The position numbers were made by a program, and so were the translations under genes. 64,000 nt of DNA from Devosia sp. (lineage in GTDB: Bacteria > Pseudomonadota > Alphaproteobacteria > Rhizobiales > Devosiaceae). Position 1 is the stretch's first letter, and each line of letters starts with the position of its first letter. Positions 21,558 to 30,812 of this stretch are shown in pieces. The DNA lies in the NCBI RefSeq assembly GCF_028290625.1, contig NZ_JAQGJM010000013.1:1-64000 (forward strand), given 5' to 3'. A model generated the notes under the pieces. It ran no database searches. It was not told the DNA's origin and saw only the letters and a list, made by a program, of their open reading frames with translations.

Positions 21558-22811
21558 TTACTTCGCCGCGGCGTCGATGATGGCCTGCTCGGCCGTCGCG
21601 GCCTCGGCCACGGAATCGGCCGGCGACTGGCCTTCGAGCAACACGCGGTTGGCCATGTCGATGGCCACCTGGCGCTGCCCGGCTTCATCGACAAACTGGG
21701 TCGTGTGCGCATAGTCCAGCGCCTTGAGGAACGGCGCCAGGATCGGATCGGCCAGGTTCGCGTCGGTCATCGCCGCCGACTTGCGGGCCGGCAGTTCGCC
21801 CACCACGTCAAGCCAGATCTGCATGGCCTCGGGCGACGACACATAGGCCAGGAACTTCTCGGCGGCGGCGAGTTCTTCGCCCTGCGCCGAAGCGCCGATG
21901 CCATTGGCAAAATAGCTGGCATAGTTGGAACGCGTGCCATCGGCACTGGCCGGCAATTCGGTCACGCCCCATTCGAACTGGTCGATGGTCTTGAACGAGC
22001 CGAGCCGGAATGTGCCGTCGATGGTCATCGCCGCCATGCCACCGCGGAACGCCGCCTGGCCTTCATCCATGAAGCCGGCCTGACCGACCTTCTGCACATT
22101 CTGCAAATCGGTATAGAATTGCAGTGCCTCGGCGCCGCCCTTCTGGCCGTAGGTTACGGTGCGATAGTCGTCGCTATAGGGCACGCCGCCGAACTGGCGG
22201 GTCAGCACTTCGCGCCACCACTGGTGGTCCTGCCCGGCCATGTCCATGGTGATGCCTTCGGAAATCAGATTGCCGGCATCGTCATGCTTGGCGGTTGCCA
22301 CGGCGGCGGCAACCAGTTCGTCCAGCGTCTGCGGCGGCTTGGAGGGGTCGAGCCCGGCTTCCTCGAACAGCTTTTTGTTATAGAACAGCGCCAGCGAGCG
22401 CACGGCGGTCGGCAGGCCGTAATAATCGTCGCCGCGCTTCATGGCGGTTACGATGGGGAAGAAGTCCGCTTCGATTGCATCATGCGGGAATGCCGTTGGC
22501 GACAGCGGCTGCAACACGCCGCCGCTCTGGAACTTGTCGAGCCAGCCATAGAACAGCTGCAGCACATCCGGCCCCTGCCCGGCGGCTTTCGCCGCGATCA
22601 CGCGGGTCTGGTAATCGTCATAGGGGAAGGTGGTCTGCTTGACGGTGATGTCGGGATTGGCTTTTTCGAAATTGGCGATCAACTGATCCATCGCCGTCAC
22701 GCGGGTCTCGTAGGCGTATTGCCAGTATTCGATTTCCACCGCCTGGGCCGCGCCCAGCGTCAGCAGACTGATCCCCGCGGCAAGGCCGGCGAGCATGAAC
22801 CGATTGCGCAT
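21558..22811 (-). CDS. ABC transporter substrate-binding protein, sugar type (importer 1)
   Basis: A 417-residue periplasmic binding protein of the extracellular solute-binding family 1. The N-terminal Sec signal is MRNRFMLAGLAAGISLLTLGAAQA, cut before VEIEYW. Typical segments are ANFEKANPDITVKQTTFPYDDY, RGDDYYGLPTAVRSLALFYN and SPEAMQIWLDVVGELPARKSA. Two adjacent ATGs (22814 and 22811) follow AAGGAGG; the second has the better spacing. It is the first gene of the operon and diverges from the ROK regulator. The ligand is unknown. The lyase and the divergent PIG-L deacetylase hint at an N-substituted compound rather than a plain sugar. Confidence 0.93.
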   Translation of the reverse strand: MRNRFMLAGLAAGISLLTLGAAQAVEIEYWQYAYETRVTAMDQLIANFEKANPDITVKQTTFPYDDYQTRVIAAKAAGQGPDVLQLFYGWLDKFQSGGVLQPLSPTAFPHDAIEADFFPIVTAMKRGDDYYGLPTAVRSLALFYNKKLFEEAGLDPSKPPQTLDELVAAAVATAKHDDAGNLISEGITMDMAGQDHQWWREVLTRQFGGVPYSDDYRTVTYGQKGGAEALQFYTDLQNVQKVGQAGFMDEGQAAFRGGMAAMTIDGTFRLGSFKTIDQFEWGVTELPASADGTRSNYASYFANGIGASAQGEELAAAEKFLAYVSSPEAMQIWLDVVGELPARKSAAMTDANLADPILAPFLKALDYAHTTQFVDEAGQRQVAIDMANRVLLEGQSPADSVAEAATAEQAIIDAAAK

Positions 22812-22936
22812 CATAACCTCCTTAAGGCCCGCCACCCCGGCGTTCCCAGCCAAGGTCCAAGCGGACAAAATCCCCTGTTTTCGAGCGCGGGCAAAGCCCC
22901 ATCTCAAGCCTTACAGGTCAGCCGACGCGGTCAAAC

Positions 22937-22948
22937 TTGTCAATACAA
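22937..22948. promoter_or_regulatory. Candidate operator between importer 1 and the ROK regulator
   Basis: TTGT-CAAT-ACAA is a short inverted repeat in the AT-rich centre of the divergent intergenic region. On the minus strand it contains TTGACA (22943-22938), a possible -35 for the binding-protein gene. A ROK regulator commonly binds such AT-rich palindromes. No clear -10 was found, so this is tentative. Confidence 0.35.
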
Positions 22949-22991
22949 TAATCTACTTGAGTTATTCGAAGCCGGGAAATAGCCTTCCGCC

Positions 22992-24236
22992 ATGGACCGG
23001 GATTTGAGCAAACGCGAAAAATCGGGAACGCGCGGGAGCCTGGCCATCGGCAGCAATCCCGAGCGCAACCGGCTGCACAACCGCCGCGTCGTGCTCGATC
23101 TGGTGCGCAGCCAGGGCCATCTCGGCCGCACCGAAATCGCCCGCCGCGCCCACCTGACGCCCCAGGCAGTCACCAATATCGTCGACGAACTGGTGACGGA
23201 AAACCTGTTGATCGAACTGGGCCGCCTGCGCTCGGGCCGCGGCCAGCCGCCGATCCAGTTTGCGGTCAATCCCGATGGCCCGATGACCGCAGGCATCGAA
23301 ATCGCCGCCGATCACATCGTCATCGTCCTGCTCGACCTGTCCGGCCGCCTGCGCGCCCAAATGGTACGTCCGGTCGCCAATACCAGCCCCACCTATATCC
23401 TCGCCGATCTGCGGCTGGCGGTGGATGAATTGCGCCTATCGGTGCCCGGCATTGCCGTCAACCTGCTGGGCGTCGGAGTGGTTATGCCCGGCCCCTTCGA
23501 AATCGAGGGCATGAGTTCGGTCGGTCCCGCCACTCTGTCGGGCTGGACCGGGCTCGATACCAAGGCGCTCGCCGCCGAGGCTATCGGCGAGCCGGTCGAG
23601 ATCGAGAACGACGCCACGGCGGCCGCCGTCGGCGAACGGCTGTATGGCGCCGGCCAGGCCTTTTCCAGCTTTGGCTATGTGTATTTCGGCGTCGGCCTGG
23701 GCCTCGGCATCATCCAGGAAGGCCGCCCACTGCGCGGCTCCTATGGCAATGCCGGCGAAATCGGCCACTTCGTTGTCACCCCGCGCAACCGGCCGGCGCT
23801 TTATGGCCCCGAGGGCAACCTGGAGCGCTTCGTCTCGCTCTATGCCCTGCGCGAAAAACTCGCTGCCGCCGGCATCACCGCGGCTGACGTCGATGACCTG
23901 CAAGGCCTGCACGACGCCGGCAATCCGGTGCTGCTCGCATGGATCGCCGAAGCCGCCGATTATCTCGCGCCCACGGTCGCGGCACTGGAAAACCTGCTCG
24001 ATCCCCAGACCATCATTTTCGGCGGCGCCCTGCCTGATTCTGTAATCGACGCGCTCATCGCGGCGCTCGATCCCATGCCGGTTTCCGTCGCAACCCGCCG
24101 CGCCCGGACCGCGCCGCGCGTCATCCGCGGCCAAACCGGGCAGTTGACCGCAGCGCTCGGGGCTGCTGCATTGCCCATGCTCGAAACCGTGACGCCACGG
24201 CTGCATCTGGCACCCGGCCTTTCCGCCGCGTCTTGA
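22992..24236 (+). CDS. ROK-family transcriptional regulator
   Basis: The 414-residue protein has an N-terminal winged helix (RTEIARRAHLTPQAVTNIVDEL) and a sugar-kinase-like ROK domain (GIEIAADHIVIVLLDLSG, VEIENDATAAAVGERLYG, GNAGEIGHFVV). The canonical ROK zinc motif CxCGxxGC is absent; the matching stretch reads LYGPEGNLERF, so it lacks the structural zinc cysteines. It diverges from importer 1 and is followed ten bases later by the PIG-L gene, so it likely controls both. The inducer may be a sugar-like intermediate. The start has only a weak GGGAA upstream. Confidence 0.9.
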   Translation: MDRDLSKREKSGTRGSLAIGSNPERNRLHNRRVVLDLVRSQGHLGRTEIARRAHLTPQAVTNIVDELVTENLLIELGRLRSGRGQPPIQFAVNPDGPMTAGIEIAADHIVIVLLDLSGRLRAQMVRPVANTSPTYILADLRLAVDELRLSVPGIAVNLLGVGVVMPGPFEIEGMSSVGPATLSGWTGLDTKALAAEAIGEPVEIENDATAAAVGERLYGAGQAFSSFGYVYFGVGLGLGIIQEGRPLRGSYGNAGEIGHFVVTPRNRPALYGPEGNLERFVSLYALREKLAAAGITAADVDDLQGLHDAGNPVLLAWIAEAADYLAPTVAALENLLDPQTIIFGGALPDSVIDALIAALDPMPVSVATRRARTAPRVIRGQTGQLTAALGAAALPMLETVTPRLHLAPGLSAAS

Positions 24237-24246
24237 GGACTTTGTC

Positions 24247-26607
24247 ATGTTGACCGCCAGCGAGCGTCTCGCCCGTCAGAAATCCCGTCCCCTCCTGGTC
24301 GAACTGCACCGCGCCCTCACAAGGCTGATCTCGACGCTGACGATGATGAATACCGGCGCCCATCCGGATGACGAGCAATCGGGCATGCTGGCGACCATGC
24401 GCTTCGGCTATGGCATGCGCATCATCGTCGCCTGCTCGACGCGCGGCGAAGGCGGCCAGAACAGTCTTGGCCCCGAACGCTCCGGCGCGCTGGGCGTGGT
24501 GCGCAGCCGCGAAATGGAGGAAGCGGCTCGCATCCTCGATGCCGATATCGCCTGGCTCGGCCACGGCCCGGACGATCCGGTGCACGATTTCGGCTTCTCG
24601 AAGAACGGCGTGGACACTTTGGCGCGCTGGGGCCGCGAGCGCATCATTGAGCGGCTGGTGATCGCCTATCGGCGCGACAAGCCGGATATCGTCATTCCCA
24701 CCTTCCTCGATGTACCCGGCCAGCATGGCCATCATCGCGCCATGACCGAGGCGGCCGAAGTCGCCATCGCGCTCGCCGCCGATCCGGCCTATCTGACGCC
24801 GGGGCTGGATCCTTGGGCGGTGGCCAAATATTACCTGCCGGCCTGGTCTGGTGGGGGCGATACCTATGATGACGAAGTGCCGCCGCCCAATGCCAGCGTG
24901 CGCGTCCTCGCGCCCGGGCTGGACATGCCGACCGGCGCGGCGTTCGATGCCATAGGCGAATGGTCCCGTGCCTATCACGCCAGCCAGGGCATGGGCCGCT
25001 GGAAGAATGCGCCCAAGACCGAGTGGCCACTGCACCTCGTGCGTGGCCCGCTTGGCGCGGAAAACGATATCCGCCAGAACCTGCCCGCAACGCTGGGCGA
25101 ACTCGCCGATCTGTTACCCGGTCCTCATGCCGCTCCGTTGCGGGCAGCGCAATCAGGCATCGACGCCGCATTGCGTGCCTTTCCCGATCGCCCGGCCATC
25201 ACCACCGCGCTCCTTGCTGCGGCCGACGCGCTTGAGATCATTGCCGAGGACGAGACACTCGCCCCGCATGCACATCGCCTGGCCCGCAAACGCGCCGAGA
25301 TCGACGCCGCCCTGCTGCTCGCCGCGGGTATCTCCCCGATCGCCTGGGCCGAACCCAACCGCCCCGCGCCCGGCGGCAACGCCACGCTGAATATCAGCAT
25401 CGGGCCAGAGCCGTTTGCCACCATGCCGGTCGCCAAGGCACCGCTCCATATCGGCGCCGCCGTAGCCGGGGATAGCGTCGTCAGCTACCCGATTTCCGTC
25501 AATTCCCAGGCCCCGCTCAGCGGTCTCTACGCCCCCGGCTTTTCCAGCCTGGGGGGCAATGGCGAACTCAGCGTTGAAATCGAAGCTGTCATCGGCGGCC
25601 GGAGTGTGCGCGGCAATGTCGATCTGGAGGAGCCATTTAGCGTGGGCTCGGCCCAGTCGGTGACGCTTGTGCCCGAGACCATCATCCTGGGATCGAGTCG
25701 CACGGCCGACCCGCTGCGAGTCGCCATCCGCTCGCCTTCGCCCATAACCAATGCCGTGCTGATTGGCCCTGCCGGCTGGGGCGTCATGCGCAGCGAAGCT
25801 GGCTTCACCATCACCCCCGCGGCGCCGCTCGCCAATGGCCTCTATCGCCTGCCCCTGATGTTGGACGGCCGCCAAGCCTATCGCCAGACCCCGATCGCCT
25901 ATCCCCACATCGGGCGCACGCAGTTCGTCACCGCGCAGGCGCTCAACGTGCTGGCGCTGGACCTGACGCTGCCCGAGGCGGCGCGTATCGGCTATGTGGG
26001 CGGCGGCAGCGACCGCGTCGGCGTCTGGCTCCGCGCCATGGGGCTGAATGTCACCGATCTCCATGCGGCGGCGCTAGCTGGCGACCTGTCCGAGCTGACC
26101 ACCATCGTCGTCGGCACCCTGGCCTTCGGCGCCCGGTCCGACCTCGCCGCGGCTACCGAAAAGCTGCGCGACTGGGTCGAGGCCGGCGGTCATCTGCTGA
26201 CCCTTTACCACCGCCCGTCGGACGGCTGGACGCCCGATACCACACCACCGCGCCGCGTCGTCATCGGCTCGCCCTCGCTGCGCTGGCGTGTCACCGATCC
26301 CACCGCACCGGTCGATATGCTCGCGCCAAAGCACAAGCTGCTGACCGGCCCCAACTCCATTGGCCCAGATGACTGGGCTGGCTGGGACAAGGAGCGCGGC
26401 CTCTATTTTGCGTCCGACTGGGACGGTGCCTATGAGCCCCTGCTTGCCATGCACGACGCCGGTGAAAAGCCGCTAACCGGCGCGCTGATTTCCGCGCCCA
26501 TCGGCAACGGCCGCCATACCCATACCAGCCTCGTGCTGCATCATCAGTTGGACCGGCTGGTCCCGGGTGCCTTCCGGCTGCTGGCCAATCTCGTACAACC
26601 GGCGTGA
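24247..26607 (+). CDS. Large PIG-L (LmbE-like) family deacetylase
   Basis: The 786-residue protein starts with a PIG-L/LmbE deacetylase domain: TGAHPDDEQSGMLA (zinc-binding AHPDDE), STRGEGGQNSLGPE and the third zinc ligand in VPGQHGHHRAM. Members remove N-acyl groups from amino sugars or related conjugates using zinc. The remaining 500 residues hold a beta-rich region and a C-terminal GATase1/ThuA-like fold (RIGYVGGGSDRVGVWL, ending RHTHTSLVLHHQLDRL). Similar large forms are often secreted, but I see no signal peptide, so this one should be cytoplasmic. It follows the ROK gene by ten bases, probably in one transcript. It may deacylate a compound brought in by importer 1. Confidence 0.88.
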   Translation: MLTASERLARQKSRPLLVELHRALTRLISTLTMMNTGAHPDDEQSGMLATMRFGYGMRIIVACSTRGEGGQNSLGPERSGALGVVRSREMEEAARILDADIAWLGHGPDDPVHDFGFSKNGVDTLARWGRERIIERLVIAYRRDKPDIVIPTFLDVPGQHGHHRAMTEAAEVAIALAADPAYLTPGLDPWAVAKYYLPAWSGGGDTYDDEVPPPNASVRVLAPGLDMPTGAAFDAIGEWSRAYHASQGMGRWKNAPKTEWPLHLVRGPLGAENDIRQNLPATLGELADLLPGPHAAPLRAAQSGIDAALRAFPDRPAITTALLAAADALEIIAEDETLAPHAHRLARKRAEIDAALLLAAGISPIAWAEPNRPAPGGNATLNISIGPEPFATMPVAKAPLHIGAAVAGDSVVSYPISVNSQAPLSGLYAPGFSSLGGNGELSVEIEAVIGGRSVRGNVDLEEPFSVGSAQSVTLVPETIILGSSRTADPLRVAIRSPSPITNAVLIGPAGWGVMRSEAGFTITPAAPLANGLYRLPLMLDGRQAYRQTPIAYPHIGRTQFVTAQALNVLALDLTLPEAARIGYVGGGSDRVGVWLRAMGLNVTDLHAAALAGDLSELTTIVVGTLAFGARSDLAAATEKLRDWVEAGGHLLTLYHRPSDGWTPDTTPPRRVVIGSPSLRWRVTDPTAPVDMLAPKHKLLTGPNSIGPDDWAGWDKERGLYFASDWDGAYEPLLAMHDAGEKPLTGALISAPIGNGRHTHTSLVLHHQLDRLVPGAFRLLANLVQPA

Positions 26608-26616
26608 GGCGCTAGG

Positions 26617-27684
26617 CTATCGCAGGCGCCCGCCGCTGGCCGCGTCGAACAGGAAGGCACGAGCCGGATCGAACCCGATATCCAGGCGCGTGCCAGCGGC
26701 CACGGTGCGGCTGTCGCGCAATTCGATGGTTAGCGGCTGCACCCCGCCCGATTGGCCATAGGCATAGGACGCGCCGCCCAGATGCTCGACCAGATCGACC
26801 ATTACCCCCAGCCGCACGCTGCCGGTGGGTGAAAAATGCTCGGGCCGAATGCCAAGCAGCAGGTCCGCACCCGGCGCCGGCAGGCTCGCGAGTGGCAGGG
26901 GTACGGCGACGTCACCAAAATCGGGCAGCACCACCGCGCCGTTCCTGACCTCAGCGCGCAAAAAATTCATCCGCGGCGAGCCGATGAAGCCGGCCACGAA
27001 CATGTTGTCCGGCTGGTCGTACAGATCGAGCGGCGTGCCCACCTGCTCCACCCGCCCGGCACGCAACACCACGATCTTGTCGGCCAGGGTCATCGCCTCG
27101 ACCTGGTCATGGGTCACGTAGATCATGGTGGCGCCAAGCTGCTCATGCAGCCGCGCGATCTCCAGCCGCATCTGCACCCGCAGTTCGGCATCGAGATTGC
27201 TCAGGGGCTCATCGAACAGGAATACTTCCGGATTGCGCACGATGGCGCGGCCGATAGCGACGCGCTGTCGCTGTCCACCCGAAAGCTGCTTGGGCTTGCG
27301 CGCCAGCAATTCGCCCAGATGCAGGATCGCGGCGGCCTCATCGACCTTGCGCTGCACGTCGGCCTTGGGCATGCCGTTCATGCGCAGCCCGAAGCCGATA
27401 TTGTCGGCCACGCTCATATGCGGATAGAGCGCATAGGACTGGAACACCATGGCGACGCGGCGCTGCGCCGGATCGAGATCGGTCACGTCGCGCGCGCCGA
27501 TGGCGATGCGGCCGCTGCTGACCTCTTCGAGCCCCGCGATCATCCGCAGCAGCGTGGACTTGCCGCAACCGGACGGCCCCACGAACACCACGAATTCGCC
27601 ATCGGCGATCTCGAGATCGACGCCGTGGATGATCGGGGTCTGGTCGAAGGATTTCTTGACGCCTGCAAGCGTGAGACCGGACAT
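26617..27684 (-). CDS. Sugar ABC transporter ATP-binding protein, UgpC/MalK type (importer 2)
   Basis: A 355-residue ATPase paralogous to the one at 17175. It has Walker [10 protein letters not shown], signature [14 protein letters not shown], Walker [13 protein letters not shown] and [10 protein letters not shown]. The TOBE domain follows from about residue 240 ([11 protein letters not shown]). It ends nine bases from the convergent PIG-L stop and is the third gene downstream of the importer 2 binding protein. The duplication of the whole UgpC-permease-permease-binding protein set in adjacent operons suggests related substrates. Confidence 0.95.
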   Translation of the reverse strand: MSGLTLAGVKKSFDQTPIIHGVDLEIADGEFVVFVGPSGCGKSTLLRMIAGLEEVSSGRIAIGARDVTDLDPAQRRVAMVFQSYALYPHMSVADNIGFGLRMNGMPKADVQRKVDEAAAILHLGELLARKPKQLSGGQRQRVAIGRAIVRNPEVFLFDEPLSNLDAELRVQMRLEIARLHEQLGATMIYVTHDQVEAMTLADKIVVLRAGRVEQVGTPLDLYDQPDNMFVAGFIGSPRMNFLRAEVRNGAVVLPDFGDVAVPLPLASLPAPGADLLLGIRPEHFSPTGSVRLGVMVDLVEHLGGASYAYGQSGGVQPLTIELRDSRTVAAGTRLDIGFDPARAFLFDAASGGRLR

Positions 27685-27693
27685 GAAATTCTC

Positions 27694-28542
27694 CTAGCCC
27701 TTGATGCCCGCGCCAGCGAGCCCCTGGACATAATAGCGCTGCAGCGGAAGCAGCAAGGCGATGGGGATGAGCGCGGTGATCACCGACACGGCGAACAGCT
27801 GGTTCCAGATGGTCTGGTATTGCTGCTGGAATGCCGCCATGCCGACCTGGATGACCTTGAATTGCTGGCTCGGCATCGCCAGCAGCGGCCACAGGAACGC
27901 CTCCCACTGGAAGATGAACAACAGCAGCGCCGCGCTGATGCAGGTGGGTATCGACAGCGGCACATAGATGCGCAGGAGGATATTGAGCCAGCTCACGCCA
28001 TCGAGGCGCGCTGCTTCCGCATAATCCTTCGGCACTTGGCTGAAGAACTGGTAGAACAGGAACACCGCCAGCCCGTTAGCCACGCTGGGCACGATCAGCG
28101 CCGCGATATTGTCGAGCCAGCCCAATTGCTGGGTCACCGTATAAAGCGGCAGCGCGATGGCCTCGAACGGCAACATGAAGCTGATGATGATCAGCGTCAG
28201 GATGATGGCCTTGCCCCTGAACTGGAACATCGCGAAGGCAAAACCCGCCGCACCATTGACGATCAGCCCCGCCACCATGGTGATCAGCGCCACCAGCATG
28301 GTATTGCCGATGATCATGCCGAAACCACGCTCAAAAATGCCGCTATAGGCCTCGAGCGTCAGTGGCGACGGCAGCAGCGCCTTGGCGGTGAACGGAAAGA
28401 TATCGGCAAACACTTCGCCATTGGGCCGCAGCGACGAGACGATCGCCCACCACAGGGGCAGCACGAAGATAAAGGCGATGACCGCATAGGCCAGATGGCG
28501 CAAGCCCAGCCCGACGCCGCGACGAACGGTGGTAGCGGCCAT
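27694..28542 (-). CDS. Sugar ABC transporter permease, MalG/UgpE type (importer 2)
   Basis: A 282-residue CUT1 permease with six membrane helices. The first runs LAYAVIAFIFVLPLWWAIVSSL. The EAA loop is EAARLDGVSWLNILLRIYVP and the C-terminus is RYYVQGLAGAGIKG. Its start overlaps the stop of the partner permease by one base, so the two are translationally coupled. The ATPase gene begins nine bases further on. Confidence 0.94.
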   Translation of the reverse strand: MAATTVRRGVGLGLRHLAYAVIAFIFVLPLWWAIVSSLRPNGEVFADIFPFTAKALLPSPLTLEAYSGIFERGFGMIIGNTMLVALITMVAGLIVNGAAGFAFAMFQFRGKAIILTLIIISFMLPFEAIALPLYTVTQQLGWLDNIAALIVPSVANGLAVFLFYQFFSQVPKDYAEAARLDGVSWLNILLRIYVPLSIPTCISAALLLFIFQWEAFLWPLLAMPSQQFKVIQVGMAAFQQQYQTIWNQLFAVSVITALIPIALLLPLQRYYVQGLAGAGIKG

Positions 28543-29411
28543 CAGCGTGCCTCCCTTCGGCCCGACAGCAGTCGGAATTGCAGCCCGACAATGACCAAAA
28601 GGATGGCGACCACCACCACGATAATGGCCATGGCCCGGCCCATATCGCCGAACACGAAGCCGGACTTATAGGCCTCATACATCAGCACATTGGTGGAATC
28701 GGCCGGCCCGCCCTGGGTCAGCATGAAAATGGGCGCGAACAGCAGGAAATTGATCGACACATCGGCCACCAGCACGAACAGCAGTGTCGGCCGCAGCAGC
28801 GGAATGGTGATGAAGATCAGTCGCTGCCACGCCTTGACCCCATCGATCCGCGCGGCGTCGTAAATCTCGGGCGAGATATTCTGCAGCCCGCCGATAATGA
28901 AGATCATCCAGTAGGAAATGCCCTTCCAGGTAGCGATGGCGATGATCGAATAGAGCGCCAGCGATTCCGCCGTCAGCCACGGCTGCGCTGGCACACCCGC
29001 AATTCCGATGACCCCGTTCACCAACCCATCCTGGCTCAACATGATGCGCCAGATGATCACCGCCGTCGGCAGCGACACCCCGATGGGGATGAGAAACAGC
29101 ACGCGATAGACGCCGACACCCTTGAAATTCTGCACATAGAGCAGCGCCAGCCCCAGCGCCAGGGCGATCTGGATCGGGTTGATCAGGAGGTTGAACCAGA
29201 GCGTGATCTTGAGCGAATTCCAGAACGCGGAATCGGTCAGCAGCGCCACGTAATTGTCGAACCCGACAAAGACCGAGTTGCCACGCAGCACGTTGAAGAA
29301 GCTGTCATTGACCGCCAGGGCGATCGGATAGAGCCGGAAAACGACAAGCCCGATCAGAGCGGGTACCAGCAGCAGTATGATCAGCAGAACTGGCGTCCGA
29401 GATTGGGTCAT
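28542..29411 (-). CDS. Sugar ABC transporter permease, MalF/UgpA type (importer 2)
   Basis: A 289-residue CUT1 permease. The ATG at 29411 (MTQSRTPVLLIILLLVPALIG) gives the usual short lead before helix one; the frame is open upstream, but that part does not resemble permeases and would overlap the binding-protein gene. The ATPase-contact loop is YDAARIDGVKAWQRLIFITIP. FNVLRGNSVFVGFDNYVALL matches the periplasmic segment after helix one. It forms a pair with the next permease. Confidence 0.92.
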   Translation of the reverse strand: MTQSRTPVLLIILLLVPALIGLVVFRLYPIALAVNDSFFNVLRGNSVFVGFDNYVALLTDSAFWNSLKITLWFNLLINPIQIALALGLALLYVQNFKGVGVYRVLFLIPIGVSLPTAVIIWRIMLSQDGLVNGVIGIAGVPAQPWLTAESLALYSIIAIATWKGISYWMIFIIGGLQNISPEIYDAARIDGVKAWQRLIFITIPLLRPTLLFVLVADVSINFLLFAPIFMLTQGGPADSTNVLMYEAYKSGFVFGDMGRAMAIIVVVVAILLVIVGLQFRLLSGRREAR

Positions 29412-29463
29412 GCCGTTTTCCGGTAAGCGCGACCCCGGGGACAGCCGGGATCGCGCGTTCATA

Positions 29464-30780
29464 TCAGGGGGCGACGCGCGCCGCGGCGGCTTCGAACTTC
29501 TGCACCGCGCTCGCCAGAGCATCGGCAACCGGCACGCCGTTGGCAATGTCCACGAAGGCCGTGCGGAAGGCATCCTGCAACTGGCCGTAAGCGGCCGTCA
29601 CCGGACGGGCCTTGGCGGTGTTGAGCGAGTCATAGACGCCCAGGCGGAACACGTCCTGCGGGAAAGCGTCGAAATCGGCGCCCGTGCTGATCTGGTCGAG
29701 CAGGGGCTTATAGGTCGGCAATTGCTGCAGCGAGTCGAACCACACCTTGGTGCCTTCGGCCGAAGTCGTCAGATAGCTGGCGAAATCGAAGGCTTCGGCC
29801 TGGTTGGCCGAGGCCGCATTGACGCCCACATACCAGCTCCCGGTCGGCGTCAGCACCTTGCCACCCTCGAAATAGGGATAGGGTGCCACGCCAAAGTCGA
29901 CGCCGCTGGCGGTCAGCCCCGGCAAGTTCCAGGTGCCGCCTGCCAGCATGGCGAGTTTGCCATTGCCGAACAACTGCGCGGCCTCGCCATAACCTAGGCT
30001 CTTCGGGCTCACGCCCCATTCATTATAGAGATTGGCCCAATAGGTCGCTGCCTTGGTCCAGGCCTCGCTGTCCAGATACCCCTTGGCCGTATAGCCGTCC
30101 GGCCCAATCACATCGGTGCCCAGCGACTCGCCGAATGGCTGGAGCTGATAAAGCTCGCCGAACTGCTCGACAGTGAAGCCATAAGTGGTGGTGCGCCCAC
30201 CCTCCTTGACCGTCAGCTCCTGCGCTGCATCGGCGACTTGTTCCCAGGTCCAGCGCTTGGCCGAGGCCAGCTCGTCCACCTGCGCCTGGCTGGCGGTGCT
30301 ACCCGCGGTCAGGCCATCGGGCGGCGTAATGCCGGCCGCCGCGAACAGCGCCTTGTTGTAGAACATCACCTGCGCCGAATTGTTGATCGGCAGGGCATAT
30401 TGCGTGCCGTCATATTTGCCGGCATCCAGCGCACTGGTCACCAGGTCCGCCGTGCTGATGCCCGCATCCACCGGCGACAGGAACCCGCGCGAGGCGTAGC
30501 TCGCCACCAGCGGCGCATCGACATAGACCAGGTCTATCCCCGCATCCTTGGAGCGCAAACGCAGTTCCGCCACCTGGAAGAACTGCGCGAAGGGATAGGG
30601 CTGCAGCTTGATCGCGACGCCCGGGTGGGCCGCCGTATAGGCATCGGCGACCGCCTGCATGGCGGTGGTGTCGCCACCCTCGATCACGATCATATTGAGC
30701 GTCTTGTCCTGCGCCATTGCGGTGCCGGCAAGCATGCTGGCAACCAGTCCGGCGACGATGGCAATCTTCATAGTCTTCAC
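29464..30780 (-). CDS. ABC transporter substrate-binding protein, sugar type (importer 2)
   Basis: A 438-residue periplasmic binding protein with a Sec signal (MKIAIVAGLVASMLAGTAMAQ). Segments such as VADAYTAAHPGVAIKLQPYPF, FYNKALFAAAGITPPDGL and LAMLAGGTWNLPGL fit the extracellular solute-binding family 1. A GTG at 30780 with AGGTG upstream is a slightly better start than the ATG at 30771; both give a working signal peptide. It heads the transport part of an operon that begins with the nucleoside hydrolase gene 32 bases upstream. A ligand containing a nucleoside-like N-riboside is possible. Confidence 0.92.
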   Translation of the reverse strand: MKTMKIAIVAGLVASMLAGTAMAQDKTLNMIVIEGGDTTAMQAVADAYTAAHPGVAIKLQPYPFAQFFQVAELRLRSKDAGIDLVYVDAPLVASYASRGFLSPVDAGISTADLVTSALDAGKYDGTQYALPINNSAQVMFYNKALFAAAGITPPDGLTAGSTASQAQVDELASAKRWTWEQVADAAQELTVKEGGRTTTYGFTVEQFGELYQLQPFGESLGTDVIGPDGYTAKGYLDSEAWTKAATYWANLYNEWGVSPKSLGYGEAAQLFGNGKLAMLAGGTWNLPGLTASGVDFGVAPYPYFEGGKVLTPTGSWYVGVNAASANQAEAFDFASYLTTSAEGTKVWFDSLQQLPTYKPLLDQISTGADFDAFPQDVFRLGVYDSLNTAKARPVTAAYGQLQDAFRTAFVDIANGVPVADALASAVQKFEAAAARVAP

Positions 30781-30812
30781 GGGGCACCTGTTGGGGCTGG
30801 AGAGATCGGAGG

